Assembly (NCBI RefSeq): GCF_900113965.1
Contig: NZ_FORI01000007.1
Span: 1-64,000, forward strand
DNA from: Treponema bryantii
GTDB taxonomy: Bacteria; Spirochaetota; Spirochaetia; Treponematales; Treponemataceae
DNA: 64,000 nucleotides
Direction: 5' to 3'
Below the pieces are notes generated by a model. The model did no database searches, was not told where the DNA came from, and saw only the letters and a program-made list of their open reading frames with translations. Shown one piece after another: positions 1 to 7,376 of the stretch; within the stretch, counting starts at the first letter, position 1, and each line of letters opens with the position of its first letter. Position numbers and translations under genes: made by a program.

Positions 1-76
1 GCTGCTTCATAAGTGTTTTGATTTTTGTACCTGTAGCCTCTAAATCCAGCACAGGTTTAAGATATGTAGTTTTCAC
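1..76 (-). CDS. Partial XRE-type transcriptional regulator, N-terminus only
   Basis: The gene runs off the left edge; only about 25 codons are visible. It starts with GTG, and AAGGAG lies 7 bp upstream. The visible protein begins MKTTYLKPVLDLEATG and continues TKIKTLMKQ. This matches the opening of small helix-turn-helix regulators that begin with LEATG.NIK.L ahead of the DNA-binding helices. It lies downstream of a 53-aa Cys/His-rich ORF and is probably co-transcribed with it. The family call rests on about 20 residues and is tentative. Confidence 0.5.
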   Translation of the reverse strand, partial: MKTTYLKPVLDLEATGTKIKTLMKQ

Positions 77-123
77 GTTGATAACTCCTTACAGTCCGGA
101 GCTTCAACGCCTAAAAAGGAAGG

Positions 124-285
124 TTACGCAGAAACTCCGCTTACAAAAATTGATTTACAGTTCGACAAACTGTTTTCATGCCAGCATTCATTCTCACACC
201 AAGAATGTTCAGAGAAATGACATTCCGACCACGAATGACTGCTATGATTGAGACAATTGGAAATGTAATTACTCATAGTTTTCAT
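124..285 (-). CDS. Small Cys/His/Trp-rich peptide, 53 aa, unknown function
   Basis: This short ORF begins with ATG 7 bp after a good AAGGAG ribosome site and ends in TAA. The protein has five Cys, six His and three Trp, concentrated in the middle (SWSECHFSEHSW, CENECWHENS). That suggests metal binding or a structured microprotein. No signal peptide or membrane segment is seen. A plausible promoter lies 70-100 bp upstream, and the regulator at the left edge follows in the same direction. I do not recognise a family. The ribosome site and promoter support it being real, but it could be a leader peptide for the regulator. Confidence 0.45.
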   Translation of the reverse strand: MKTMSNYISNCLNHSSHSWSECHFSEHSWCENECWHENSLSNCKSIFVSGVSA

Positions 286-355
286 CTCTGAAACTCCTTG
301 TATGAATTAGCCGGCACAAGCCAACTTTTGCGTCGTTCCAACGCTTTGTGATTTT

Positions 356-383
356 AATATATCATAAAAATACATTTTGTAAA
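356..383 (-). promoter_or_regulatory. Sigma-70 promoter for the small Cys/His-rich ORF
   Basis: Read on the minus strand, a -35 box TTTACA is followed by 16 bp and a -10 box TATATT, with about 65 nt of leader before the 53-aa ORF. The leader contains the small inverted repeat GCGT...ACGC. Confidence 0.45.
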
Positions 384-401
384 TTAGCGACGTTCTTTAA
401 T

Positions 402-1187
402 TTATTTTTTCTCCAACTTCCCGCGCAGCTCTTTTATATAACTCTCAATAATTCCCCGGATATGGTCTTCAGTATTATGCTCTGTCCATTTCTGAATATG
501 ATTAGGAACGGATTCTTTACAAAAATCTGTATTAAACTGATTGTTATAAAAATCTATTTTGTTCTTTAGATTCGCAAATTCACAGCCAAACAAATCGTTG
601 TGTTCCGCAATGAAGTTTTCGGCTCTTATGAAATCGGGCCACATCTTCTGGCACTCTGCGATGATGTTTTCTTCTGTGTAGATTTTTGGGAACATAGCTG
701 GAATGTGGTTGCTGTGATATCTCAAGATCCCATACTTTGATTTGTATTCAACAACAAAATCCTTTGGCCAGTATCTTACATACAGGATGATGCCATATTG
801 AACGAAGACAAGTCTTTTCCAGTTAATAACTTCATCGTGTACGGGCTTTCCGTTGAATTTATGTAAATCCCGCAGGAAGCCTTTACTTGTTGTATATCCC
901 TTCAGGTAAGTCTTAATAACATCAAAATGGAGCCAGACAAAATGATAAAGCGCTTCTATTTCCTCATTAGTAAGAACACATTCTTCTCTACTGGCTAGAA
1001 GTCTCGAGTTTTTTTTCAACGTGATACAAAGTTCATTTGAACTGTCGTATTCATCTGTCCGATTCCTGCGGTTTTCAAAATGAATAGTCCCAAAAGGCCT
1101 TAGTCCAGGTCCACATTTCAGATTACAAGGAAGCCCAAACTCCCTTCCAGAAATGATTGTAAAATCAGTTGTATTTTCAGCGTTCAT
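402..1187 (-). CDS. Hypothetical protein, 261 aa
   Basis: I do not recognise this protein. An earlier in-frame ATG abuts the AAAGGAG site with no spacer, so the second ATG, 6 bp after it, is the likelier start. The protein is soluble and rich in aromatic and charged residues. An aromatic-rich middle (residues about 120-170) includes the segment ILYVRYWPKDFVVEYKSKYG. The last 40 residues look helical and basic. It is the most distal gene of the leftward block and lies 70 bp after the zinc-ribbon-like repeat gene, without its own dyad promoter. It may therefore be read through from that gene. Membership of the flagellar-like system is unproven. Confidence 0.6.
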   Translation of the reverse strand: MNAENTTDFTIISGREFGLPCNLKCGPGLRPFGTIHFENRRNRTDEYDSSNELCITLKKNSRLLASREECVLTNEEIEALYHFVWLHFDVIKTYLKGYTTSKGFLRDLHKFNGKPVHDEVINWKRLVFVQYGIILYVRYWPKDFVVEYKSKYGILRYHSNHIPAMFPKIYTEENIIAECQKMWPDFIRAENFIAEHNDLFGCEFANLKNKIDFYNNQFNTDFCKESVPNHIQKWTEHNTEDHIRGIIESYIKELRGKLEKK

Positions 1188-1258
1188 CCGCATCTCCTTT
1201 TAGCCAGTACAATGCCCCGGCAAGTTGGAATAAATCCGGCAGTATTTATTGTGATTAA

Positions 1259-1504
1259 TTATCGTTCGTGTTTTCCGTGTGGACTGTATGAACATGATCC
1301 GGTTGAAGTTGAGCCACAAAATTTGCACTTCTTTCCATCGCTGCCATGCATATGCTTGCCGAACGGACTGTAAGAACAAGATCCATAAGATGACGAACCG
1401 CAGAAAGCACAATGGCCGGAATCTGTAATATGTTCATGCTTTCCATGAGGGCTGTACGAGCAGCTTCCAAATGATGATGAACCACAAAACTTACACTTTG
1501 ACAT
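1259..1504 (-). CDS. Triple CxFCGS repeat protein, probable zinc-binding, 81 aa
   Basis: The protein is almost entirely three tandem copies of a roughly 25-residue unit: C-x-F-C-G-S-x-S-x-G-S-C-S-Y-S-P-x-G-K-H. Each copy offers three Cys and at least one His, a spacing that suggests one metal site per repeat. The start is the ATG 6 bp after AGGAGG; an in-frame TTG further upstream lies over the ribosome site and is rejected. The gene has its own copy of the shared dyad promoter about 45-75 bp upstream. That ties it to the regulon of the flagellar-like genes. Function is unknown; zinc binding is inferred from the Cys pattern only. Confidence 0.7.
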   Translation of the reverse strand: MSKCKFCGSSSFGSCSYSPHGKHEHITDSGHCAFCGSSSYGSCSYSPFGKHMHGSDGKKCKFCGSTSTGSCSYSPHGKHER

Positions 1505-1547
1505 ATAATCCTCCTTCAAGCTGATTTACTATCAACTGACAATTACA

Positions 1548-1579
1548 AGAATAGCAAACAGATTTATCATTTAATGATA
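1548..1579 (-). promoter_or_regulatory. Shared dyad promoter (perfect copy) for the triple-repeat gene
   Basis: A perfect dyad TATCATTTAATGATA (1565-1579), then 11 bp, then -10 box TATTCT (read on the minus strand). The dyad centre covers the -35 position. Confidence 0.8.
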
Positions 1580-1600
1580 AAAAATCTTTCTCAAAAAACT

Positions 1601-2332
1601 CTAAACCCAGTCTTCACGAAAATTGATTTCATGGCAGGAATAAAGCTCGTCCATAACCGCCAAGATTTTCTGGCGGCCTTCAAGCATGAGGCTTTTTAAG
1701 ACAGGACCAAGATCTGAAATACAACTTTCCAAATATTCACGTGCCCTTTTACTCATATTGCGGGTAAAGGCTTCTTTTACCTCATCGCTAGTATCCCGGC
1801 AGACTGCAACTGCCAGATCATACTGTGTAACTTCCCTCAGAACCTTCTGAATGCTGCGGTCATCAAAGCGGACAATGTCTTCAAAAGCCAGGAACGATTT
1901 ATGGAAGGCACGATTAAAATGTGTGTAGCCTTTACGTTTAGCCAGATTCTTTTCAATCTTGTCGCGGCCATCACTACCCATTCTCTGGATTTTACTCATT
2001 GCCCCACAAGTAAAACATTGAGACTTATAAAAATCAAAAATGAAATCAGAGAACTTGCGGGCTAAGTCAATTTCCATTTCATAGAGTTTTGGATCATCTT
2101 CTTTATCCAGCAAAAACTCATCGGGCTTATAAGACTTGCCATAAAACTCATCTGTAGAAGCCACTTCTTCCACAGCAGAGGACAGCATTTTATAATCTTG
2201 CAGAATCGGTTCTTTAATCGCCTCAAAGAGCTGTTTGCAAGCTGCCTCAAAAGCTTTTGCCACTCGTTCATCAAACTCCGGGAAATAATACTTAACTTTC
2301 GAGTTCTTATAATCATTATCAAACTTAACCAT
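1601..2332 (-). CDS. FliG C-terminal-domain-like protein, divergent
   Basis: Residues about 150-235 align by eye with the C-terminal torque domain of the rotor protein FliG: FEDIVRFDDRSIQKVLREV, then DLAVAV, then RNMSKRA, then a GPV segment. The first 100 residues do not look like FliG; neither the FliF-binding N-domain nor a clear middle domain is seen. Charged residues needed for torque in FliG are partly lost: the Arg of SKR is kept, but the usual acidic pair reads Ser-Cys and the Arg after GPV is Leu. So it is unlikely to drive rotation. It has an AGGAGG site 6 bp before ATG and its own dyad promoter. It is 243 aa, the same length as the second FliG-like protein at 7377-8108. Confidence 0.75.
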   Translation of the reverse strand: MVKFDNDYKNSKVKYYFPEFDERVAKAFEAACKQLFEAIKEPILQDYKMLSSAVEEVASTDEFYGKSYKPDEFLLDKEDDPKLYEMEIDLARKFSDFIFDFYKSQCFTCGAMSKIQRMGSDGRDKIEKNLAKRKGYTHFNRAFHKSFLAFEDIVRFDDRSIQKVLREVTQYDLAVAVCRDTSDEVKEAFTRNMSKRAREYLESCISDLGPVLKSLMLEGRQKILAVMDELYSCHEINFREDWV

Positions 2333-2364
2333 ACCAGGCCTCCTTAGAGTTAGTTTCTAAGGAA

Positions 2365-2396
2365 ACTCTACAATATGGGTATATCATTTAATGATA
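2365..2396 (-). promoter_or_regulatory. Shared dyad promoter (perfect dyad) for the divergent FliG-like gene
   Basis: Perfect dyad at 2382-2396, then 11 bp, then TAGAGT, a weak -10 match. The sequence downstream also contains an inverted repeat around CTAAGGAAACT. Confidence 0.7.
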
Positions 2397-2401
2397 TGAA
2401 A

Positions 2402-3274
2402 TCAATTATTTTCCTCTTCAAAAAATTCATCTTTATCTGGATCAAAGAGTAAAGTTTTGACTTTGGCTAAGCCATAGGTATTACAATGAATCTCAAGTTC
2501 GTATTCATCGAAATCATCTTTATTTACAGATATATTCTGAAGCTGCAATACAACATCTGAATATGAATATAGGAAATCCGTTCTTTGCAGCAGGAGTTCA
2601 GTTTTTTTAATATCATCCACTACTAAAGCTTTATCAACTTCATAACAGTAGTACTCCGTAATAATGATAATATCTAACTCTACTGCCAGCATCTTCAATT
2701 TCTTTAAGATATTTACAAAACGATTTTTATAGCTTCTTGAGTCATCCTCGATTGGAATTGTGTTTAAGGAATCGATATAGATAATCATTAAATCATACTG
2801 CTCTACAGTTTCCCGAATAGTTTTACATAATTCTTCAAAAGAGGATGAATTTATTTTGGGAACCACAATCTGTGATTCGAAAATTAACCCCAACGCCACT
2901 TGTATCTCATTTAAGTCCTGTTTGGATAGCATTCCTGCAACAATCTTCGAAACAGGAACTAAAGTTTCCCGGCTTATCATAGACAAACCAAATTCCTGGT
3001 CATTCATAGTATATGAAAAAAATCCGAAGGAACTCTTCTCTTTGACTACAATGCTGTGGAGTAATTGCATTACAAAACATTTCTTGTAATATCTTAAATT
3101 CGAACAAACAGTAATTAGATTTCCTTTCTGAAATCCATGCGTCATCGCATCAATGGTTGGAAAACCGGACCTTATTCCACTTATTGAATTGGAATCCTTA
3201 TATCGTTCTTCAATGTACTCAATTAACTTAAATCCAAGGTCTTTTCCTGTTATTACATCAGTTTGATTTTGCAT
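2402..3274 (-). CDS. DnaB-type RecA-fold protein with destroyed Walker A
   Basis: The layout follows the DnaB helicase C-terminal domain: a GFPTIDAMTHGFQKGN lead-in, a Walker A position, a Walker B strand IIYIDSL near residue 168, and a region of about 100 residues after it. At the Walker A position (residues 57-67) the protein reads CSNLRYYKKCF where an active enzyme has GxxxxGKT. The glycines and the GKT triad are gone, so ATP binding is unlikely. The start is the ATG 5 bp after AGGAGG. It shares a promoter type and neighbourhood with an intact paralogue at 4557-5333. A structural or regulatory partner of that paralogue is a reasonable inference. Confidence 0.7.
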   Translation of the reverse strand: MQNQTDVITGKDLGFKLIEYIEERYKDSNSISGIRSGFPTIDAMTHGFQKGNLITVCSNLRYYKKCFVMQLLHSIVVKEKSSFGFFSYTMNDQEFGLSMISRETLVPVSKIVAGMLSKQDLNEIQVALGLIFESQIVVPKINSSSFEELCKTIRETVEQYDLMIIYIDSLNTIPIEDDSRSYKNRFVNILKKLKMLAVELDIIIITEYYCYEVDKALVVDDIKKTELLLQRTDFLYSYSDVVLQLQNISVNKDDFDEYELEIHCNTYGLAKVKTLLFDPDKDEFFEEENN

Positions 3275-3301
3275 AATATCCTCCTGCCTATAGAGAATAT
3301 T

Positions 3302-3333
3302 AGAATAGCAGACGAGGATATCATTTGGTGATG
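3302..3333 (-). promoter_or_regulatory. Shared dyad promoter for the degenerate DnaB-like gene
   Basis: Dyad TATCATTTGGTGATG (3319-3333, two mismatches), 11 bp, then TATTCT. It overlaps the 3' end of the upstream FliI-like gene. Confidence 0.75.
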
Positions 3334-4403
3334 TCTTCGCCAGAACTTTCAGCATATTCTTCCTTCGGAATGTCTATGCCGGTTAATTTGCTCAACTTAT
3401 CCAAGGTTTCTGTCATAGAACTTTTTTCTTGTTCTTCCTGCTGTAAGAATTGTTCAATTTCACTATGTTTCTCTATTGCTAAATCAAGTTCAGGTGAAGT
3501 TCCTTTTTCTGTATAATTTTCCATAAGCGTACGAACAAGATTTACTGCCTTTTGCGTCTGTTTTCCAGTTACCATTTTTGAAATACGATTTTTAGATGCT
3601 AGAATATCAATCGTAGGATAATGATAAGCACATGCAAGCTTCCTGCTTAAAACAATTTGACCATCAAGACAGGCATTCATCTTATCTACAATCGGATTTG
3701 CTATATCACCATCGCTATCATGAAGCTCTAAATACAATGCTGTAATTGTACCTTTGTCGTTTGTCCCTGTACGAAAAATAAGATTTGGAATCATCTCAAA
3801 TACATTTAACGGATATCCATTCTGTGCAAGAGGATCTCCTTTATCAAGTGCAATCTCTCTCTGTGCATAAGCAAATCGGGTAACTGTTTCCATTATGAGA
3901 GCGACGTCCTTCCCATAGTTGCGAAAGTATTCTGCTATCGAAGTACAAACATAAGCTGCCCTTATTTGTGAAGCAGCAGGTTGATCATTCGATGCAACAA
4001 CAATAACCGAACGCCTTAAAGCTTCTTCTCCAAGATTACGTTTGATAAAATCCCATGCCTCTCGAGGACGTTCTCCTATCAATCCAATTACATTTACATC
4101 TGCATTATTATTTTGGGCTATCATAGCAAGTAATGTAGATTTACCAGTACAAGACCCTGAGTAAATACCCATTCGCTGCCCCTTCCCCATAGTGAGCATA
4201 GAATCAATAGCCCTGACTCCAGTCTGAAAACGACGATCTATTGGAAGCCTTGTCGAAGCATCAGGCGGAGCAACTTCTAATGGATAATATTGGTCTAGAA
4301 ATAATTCAGGACTATCATCACAAGGATTTCCATCGGCATCAATCACACGCCCCAGTAACGACATTCCAACCGGAACCCAAAGACTAATATCTTCTTGTTT
4401 CAT
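3321..4403 (-). CDS. FliI/type III secretion ATPase-like protein lacking the N-terminal barrel
   Basis: The sequence closely follows flagellar and type III export ATPases: VPVGMSLLGRVIDADG, TGVRAIDSMLTMGKGQRMGI, Walker A GSCTGKST (83-90), the GER glutamate (110-112), RRSVIVVASNDQP, Walker B DVALIMETVTRFA and the Arg-finger strand IVLSRKL (R254). At 360 aa it is shorter than the usual 430-450, because the N-terminal beta-barrel that helps hexamer assembly is absent. Walker B has Glu where FliI has Asp (MET for MDS). The C-terminal 70 residues are acidic and unlike FliI. The start is the ATG 9 bp after AGGAG. It may power or regulate the soluble FlhA/FlhB-like proteins encoded nearby. Confidence 0.85.
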   Translation of the reverse strand: MKQEDISLWVPVGMSLLGRVIDADGNPCDDSPELFLDQYYPLEVAPPDASTRLPIDRRFQTGVRAIDSMLTMGKGQRMGIYSGSCTGKSTLLAMIAQNNNADVNVIGLIGERPREAWDFIKRNLGEEALRRSVIVVASNDQPAASQIRAAYVCTSIAEYFRNYGKDVALIMETVTRFAYAQREIALDKGDPLAQNGYPLNVFEMIPNLIFRTGTNDKGTITALYLELHDSDGDIANPIVDKMNACLDGQIVLSRKLACAYHYPTIDILASKNRISKMVTGKQTQKAVNLVRTLMENYTEKGTSPELDLAIEKHSEIEQFLQQEEQEKSSMTETLDKLSKLTGIDIPKEEYAESSGEDITK

Positions 4404-4434
4404 ATAATGACATCTCCTAAAGTCTGATATGAAC

Positions 4435-4466
4435 ATTATTGCACTGCGGATTATCATGTAGTGATA
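4435..4466 (-). promoter_or_regulatory. Shared dyad promoter for the FliI-like gene
   Basis: Dyad TATCATGTAGTGATA (4452-4466), 11 bp, then AATAAT. It lies between this gene and the terminator of the preceding gene. Confidence 0.75.
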
Positions 4467-4484
4467 TTCTAAAATAAAAAAAAA

Positions 4485-4510
4485 GGGACCTCTATTTACA
4501 TAGAGGCCCC
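4485..4510 (-). terminator. Intrinsic terminator of the intact DnaB-like gene
   Basis: On the minus strand the stem GGGGCCTCTAT...ATAGAGGTCCC with a 4-nt loop is followed by nine T. It separates this unit from the next dyad promoter. A second imperfect inverted repeat of AT-rich arms lies at about 4511-4556, next to the stop codon. Confidence 0.8.
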
Positions 4511-4556
4511 AAAACTAAATTAAAATGCTTAGGAGGCGATTTTAATTATTTAGTTT

Positions 4557-5333
4557 TCATTCTTCAAATAAAACAAAATCTGGAATAAAAGATAATTCTG
4601 CCGTTCCGAGTTTGCCATTATGATTTTTGGCGACAATCAATTTAGTGGCACAGATTTCTTTGCTTGTTTCTCGATCAATCAATAAAACCACATCCGCAAC
4701 ACCCTCAATATCTCCAGTACCTCTGAGCGACTGTAAATCAGGTGGAGTCGACGGATAACCGCTGCGAGCAACCTGGCAAGTCAGTACAATCGGAATGTTT
4801 AATTCACGCGCAAGAATCTTCAGTTTCTTTATAATAAGTGAAGCTTGTTCGAAAACAGGAGCACACTCATCCGGTGTATGAATCAGTCCAAGATAATCGA
4901 TGAAAACTATTTTGATATCTTTTTCACGGACAATCTTTTTCGCTTGTTTACACAAGTCCATAATATTCTGATCCGGCTTATCGACAATGTACAAAGGAAA
5001 ATCTTTTATTTCTTTCAATTGCTTTTTTAGATTTGCTTCTTCCGTTTCATTAAGCTTCGAGTCTCGAATCTTAGAAAATGGAATACGAAGCATGGAAGTC
5101 GCCAACCGTTTACGGAAAGTCTCTGCCGCCATTTCAATACTAAAAAACAAACAGTTGTTACCCGGCTCCCTGATTATGTTCTTAATTAAAGATCCAATAA
5201 AAGCAGTTTTACCTATTGTAGGTCTGGCCCCTACTACTGTCACTTCCCCCGGAAAAAAGCCGCCTATAAGACTGTCGAGTTTCTTAAAGTTTGTTTTTAT
5301 AAATTTTGGTTCAATTTTTTTCTCAGTAATCAT
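4557..5333 (-). CDS. DnaB/RadA-type RecA-fold ATPase, single domain
   Basis: This is a stand-alone DnaB helicase C-terminal domain of 258 aa: GARPTIGKTAF Walker A (35-45), FFSIEMAAE, Walker B KIVFIDYLGLI (D146), and LRGTGDIEGVADVVLLIDRE at the position of the DnaB arginine-finger region. The primase-binding N-terminal domain of real DnaB is missing, so it is not a replicative helicase in its usual form. The ATG follows AGGAGG by 5 bp. It has its own dyad promoter, back to back with the promoter of the divergent AAA+ gene. With the degenerate paralogue it may form a mixed ring. Confidence 0.85.
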   Translation of the reverse strand: MITEKKIEPKFIKTNFKKLDSLIGGFFPGEVTVVGARPTIGKTAFIGSLIKNIIREPGNNCLFFSIEMAAETFRKRLATSMLRIPFSKIRDSKLNETEEANLKKQLKEIKDFPLYIVDKPDQNIMDLCKQAKKIVREKDIKIVFIDYLGLIHTPDECAPVFEQASLIIKKLKILARELNIPIVLTCQVARSGYPSTPPDLQSLRGTGDIEGVADVVLLIDRETSKEICATKLIVAKNHNGKLGTAELSFIPDFVLFEE

Positions 5334-5353
5334 TTGAGCCTCCTGATAATTCC

Positions 5354-5385
5354 AGAATAACAGACGGTGATATCATTTAATGATA
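5354..5385 (-). promoter_or_regulatory. Shared dyad promoter (perfect) for the intact DnaB-like gene
   Basis: Perfect dyad at 5371-5385, 11 bp, then TATTCT on the minus strand. It sits 43 bp from the dyad that serves the divergent gene, so one regulator could control both. Confidence 0.85.
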
Positions 5386-5428
5386 TCTTCATAAGGAGTT
5401 TCCTCATCTCCATCTTTTTTTTTCAACA

Positions 5429-5460
5429 TATCATTAGATGATAGGTCGTTTAGATATACT
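5429..5460 (+). promoter_or_regulatory. Shared dyad promoter for the AAA+ ATPase and FlhA-like genes
   Basis: Dyad TATCATTAGATGATA (5429-5443), 11 bp, then TATACT on the plus strand. Confidence 0.8.
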
Positions 5461-5497
5461 TTAGAGGAAAAACTTGAAAGGATACATGGAGATAAAT

Positions 5498-6295
5498 ATG
5501 AATATTAGTTTCTATGATAATGAAATAGACGAAGGCCTAATAAAACTAAAAGAGAAAAACAGCGGGTCAATACATAAAGATCCTGAATATGATGAAAACA
5601 TCATCAACACTTCCGTCCCTGGCAGAGAAATTGTTGATATGGTTACAAACGCAATTGAAAACAATAAATCAGGAATCCGAATGCTTTTTTATGGATTAAG
5701 CGGAGCTGGAAAATCGGCTTTAGCAAAATACATTGCAAAGAATATTAAGAGACCTTTATTAAAAAAGAATGCATCAGACATTCTTAATCAATGGCTCGGA
5801 AATTCAGAAAAAAACATAGCAGAAGCCTTCAAAGAAGCCAAAGAAAAGAATGCAGTTTTATTATTTGATGAAGTTGATTCCTTTATTCACAGCAGAGAAA
5901 ATAACTCTGCATCCTGGGAGCTTTCTATCGTAAATGAATTTCTTACTCAATTAGAGGATTATAAGGGAATCGTTATTTGTACGACAAATCTCAAGAATAT
6001 TCTTGATAAAGCAACTCTGCGTCGATTTCATATCTGTGTAGAATTTAAAGCACTCAAGAAAGAGGGCACAGAAACTTTGCTGAAAAATTATTTCCCTGAA
6101 TATAATTTCACAGAAGAGCAAAAAGAAAAATTGTTTCATCTAGACACAATTACACCAGGAGATTTTGGAATTCTATTTGAGAGACTTCAATTTGTAAATC
6201 AGAAAAATCACAACTCAACCTATATAACAGAACAGTTATGCCATTTGCAGGAAGAAAAAGGTAATGGAACAAAAGCTATCGGCTTTGAATTCTAG
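5498..6295 (+). CDS. AAA+ ATPase, 266 aa
   Basis: This is a compact classical AAA+ module: Walker A GLSGAGKS (66-73), Walker B LLFDEVDS (121-128), sensor-1 region ICTTNL (N164) and paired arginines LRRF (175-176), as in FtsH/p97-type ATPases. The N-terminal 60 residues carry no recognised substrate domain. The chosen ATG is 6 bp after GGAG; an in-frame ATG 12 bp upstream, 4 bp after AAAGG, is also possible. It is followed after 12 bp by the FlhA-domain gene in the same direction, so the two form one operon behind a dyad promoter. A remodelling role on the FlhA-like partner is an inference. Confidence 0.8.
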   Translation: MNISFYDNEIDEGLIKLKEKNSGSIHKDPEYDENIINTSVPGREIVDMVTNAIENNKSGIRMLFYGLSGAGKSALAKYIAKNIKRPLLKKNASDILNQWLGNSEKNIAEAFKEAKEKNAVLLFDEVDSFIHSRENNSASWELSIVNEFLTQLEDYKGIVICTTNLKNILDKATLRRFHICVEFKALKKEGTETLLKNYFPEYNFTEEQKEKLFHLDTITPGDFGILFERLQFVNQKNHNSTYITEQLCHLQEEKGNGTKAIGFEF

Positions 6296-6307
6296 AAGGT
6301 GGATTTT

Positions 6308-7303
6308 ATGGACGAATTATCAGAAGAGACATTTAAATATACAAAGAAGGTAGATACACTCGAATTACAGCTTTGCCCTGAACTTATAGACAAGGATTTT
6401 CTAGCAAAACTTACAAACACACTTAAGAACATTCGTAAAGATATCTTTGAGACATACGGAGTACCTATTCCTCCTGTAAAGATTACTTGTTGTGACGAAT
6501 CTTTTTCTAATCCAGATATTCAAATCAAAGTTTTCATTATAGGATATTGCATTCATGAAATTAATAAACACGAAAAATCAAATAGTATTCCATCTATCAT
6601 TTATAACACTATTAAGCATAATCTTCCTTGCTTTATTACAGCGACAACAATTGAGAAAATTTATGAAGAAGTCCAGAAAGAAAATCCAACTTTAATGACT
6701 AATCTTAAATCTTTCACGGACTCTTACACAGCTGTAAGACATGTGTTAAAAAATCTTGTATCAGACTATATCCCGTTAAATAATTTGGCTCTTATTTTTG
6801 AAAATATTCTTGAGTCTTATGCAAGATATAAAATTGAAAATTGCTCTTTCTGGTATTTATCATCTCATGCAAGGGAAGAACTAGCTCCAATTTTTATAAC
6901 AGAATTATTGAATACAAATAGAGAATTTCTTTTCTTTGATGTATCAAATGAAATCCTAACATATTTACGATATAACAAAAGAACTTTTAAAAGAGACTTT
7001 TTATTACCATTAGTCAATGAAATGAAAAATATCATTAAAGAAAATCCTTCCGCAAACTTTATTTTAGATTTGGATGAAGAACTAAGATATTTTTATCACA
7101 TTTCGCTAAAACCTGTATTTCCCGATTTACGAATAATTAGAAAGGAAGAACTTGATAGAGCAAATCTCTTTTCTCCTTTTTCACGGAAACTGATTAAAAC
7201 TATTGATATACCAATTCCAAACAAAGAAGCCCCTGCAGCAGACAAGAAAGCTGTGAAAAAAACTCCCTGGATTAAAAAGATATTTAAGAAATTTAAAAAA
7301 TAA
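6308..7303 (+). CDS. Soluble FlhA cytoplasmic-domain-like protein, most divergent copy
   Basis: Segments match the cytoplasmic domain of FlhA/SctV: LTNTLKNIRKDIFETYG, then VPIPPVKI near residue 55 (FlhA has VPPIRIRD); the block IEKIYEEVQKENPTLMTNL with VRHVLKNLVSDYIPLNNLA; and a final half-domain ending FPDLRIIRKEEL. The eight-helix membrane part of FlhA is completely missing. A basic Lys-rich tail (about 30 residues) closes the protein. The start is the ATG 5 bp after AAGGTGG; a GTG nine bases upstream is less likely. It is co-transcribed with the AAA+ gene. Identity is lower than in the other two FlhA-like copies, but the order of blocks is the same. Confidence 0.7.
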   Translation: MDELSEETFKYTKKVDTLELQLCPELIDKDFLAKLTNTLKNIRKDIFETYGVPIPPVKITCCDESFSNPDIQIKVFIIGYCIHEINKHEKSNSIPSIIYNTIKHNLPCFITATTIEKIYEEVQKENPTLMTNLKSFTDSYTAVRHVLKNLVSDYIPLNNLALIFENILESYARYKIENCSFWYLSSHAREELAPIFITELLNTNREFLFFDVSNEILTYLRYNKRTFKRDFLLPLVNEMKNIIKENPSANFILDLDEELRYFYHISLKPVFPDLRIIRKEELDRANLFSPFSRKLIKTIDIPIPNKEAPAADKKAVKKTPWIKKIFKKFKK

Positions 7304-7313
7304 TTTTCTACGC

Positions 7314-7346
7314 TATCACACTATGATAGTCTGCCGGTCGTATATT
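7314..7346 (+). promoter_or_regulatory. Shared dyad promoter for the FliG-like gene
   Basis: Dyad TATCACACTATGATA (7314-7328), 12 bp, then TATATT. Confidence 0.75.
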
Positions 7347-7376
7347 AATCATATAAATATGAAGGAGGCTATGCTT

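Noticed and set aside
1200-1485. Overlapping minus-strand frames of 70 and 76 codons
   Set aside because: They are alternate frames of the repetitive CxFCGS gene, which has the better start, ribosome site and conserved repeat pattern.
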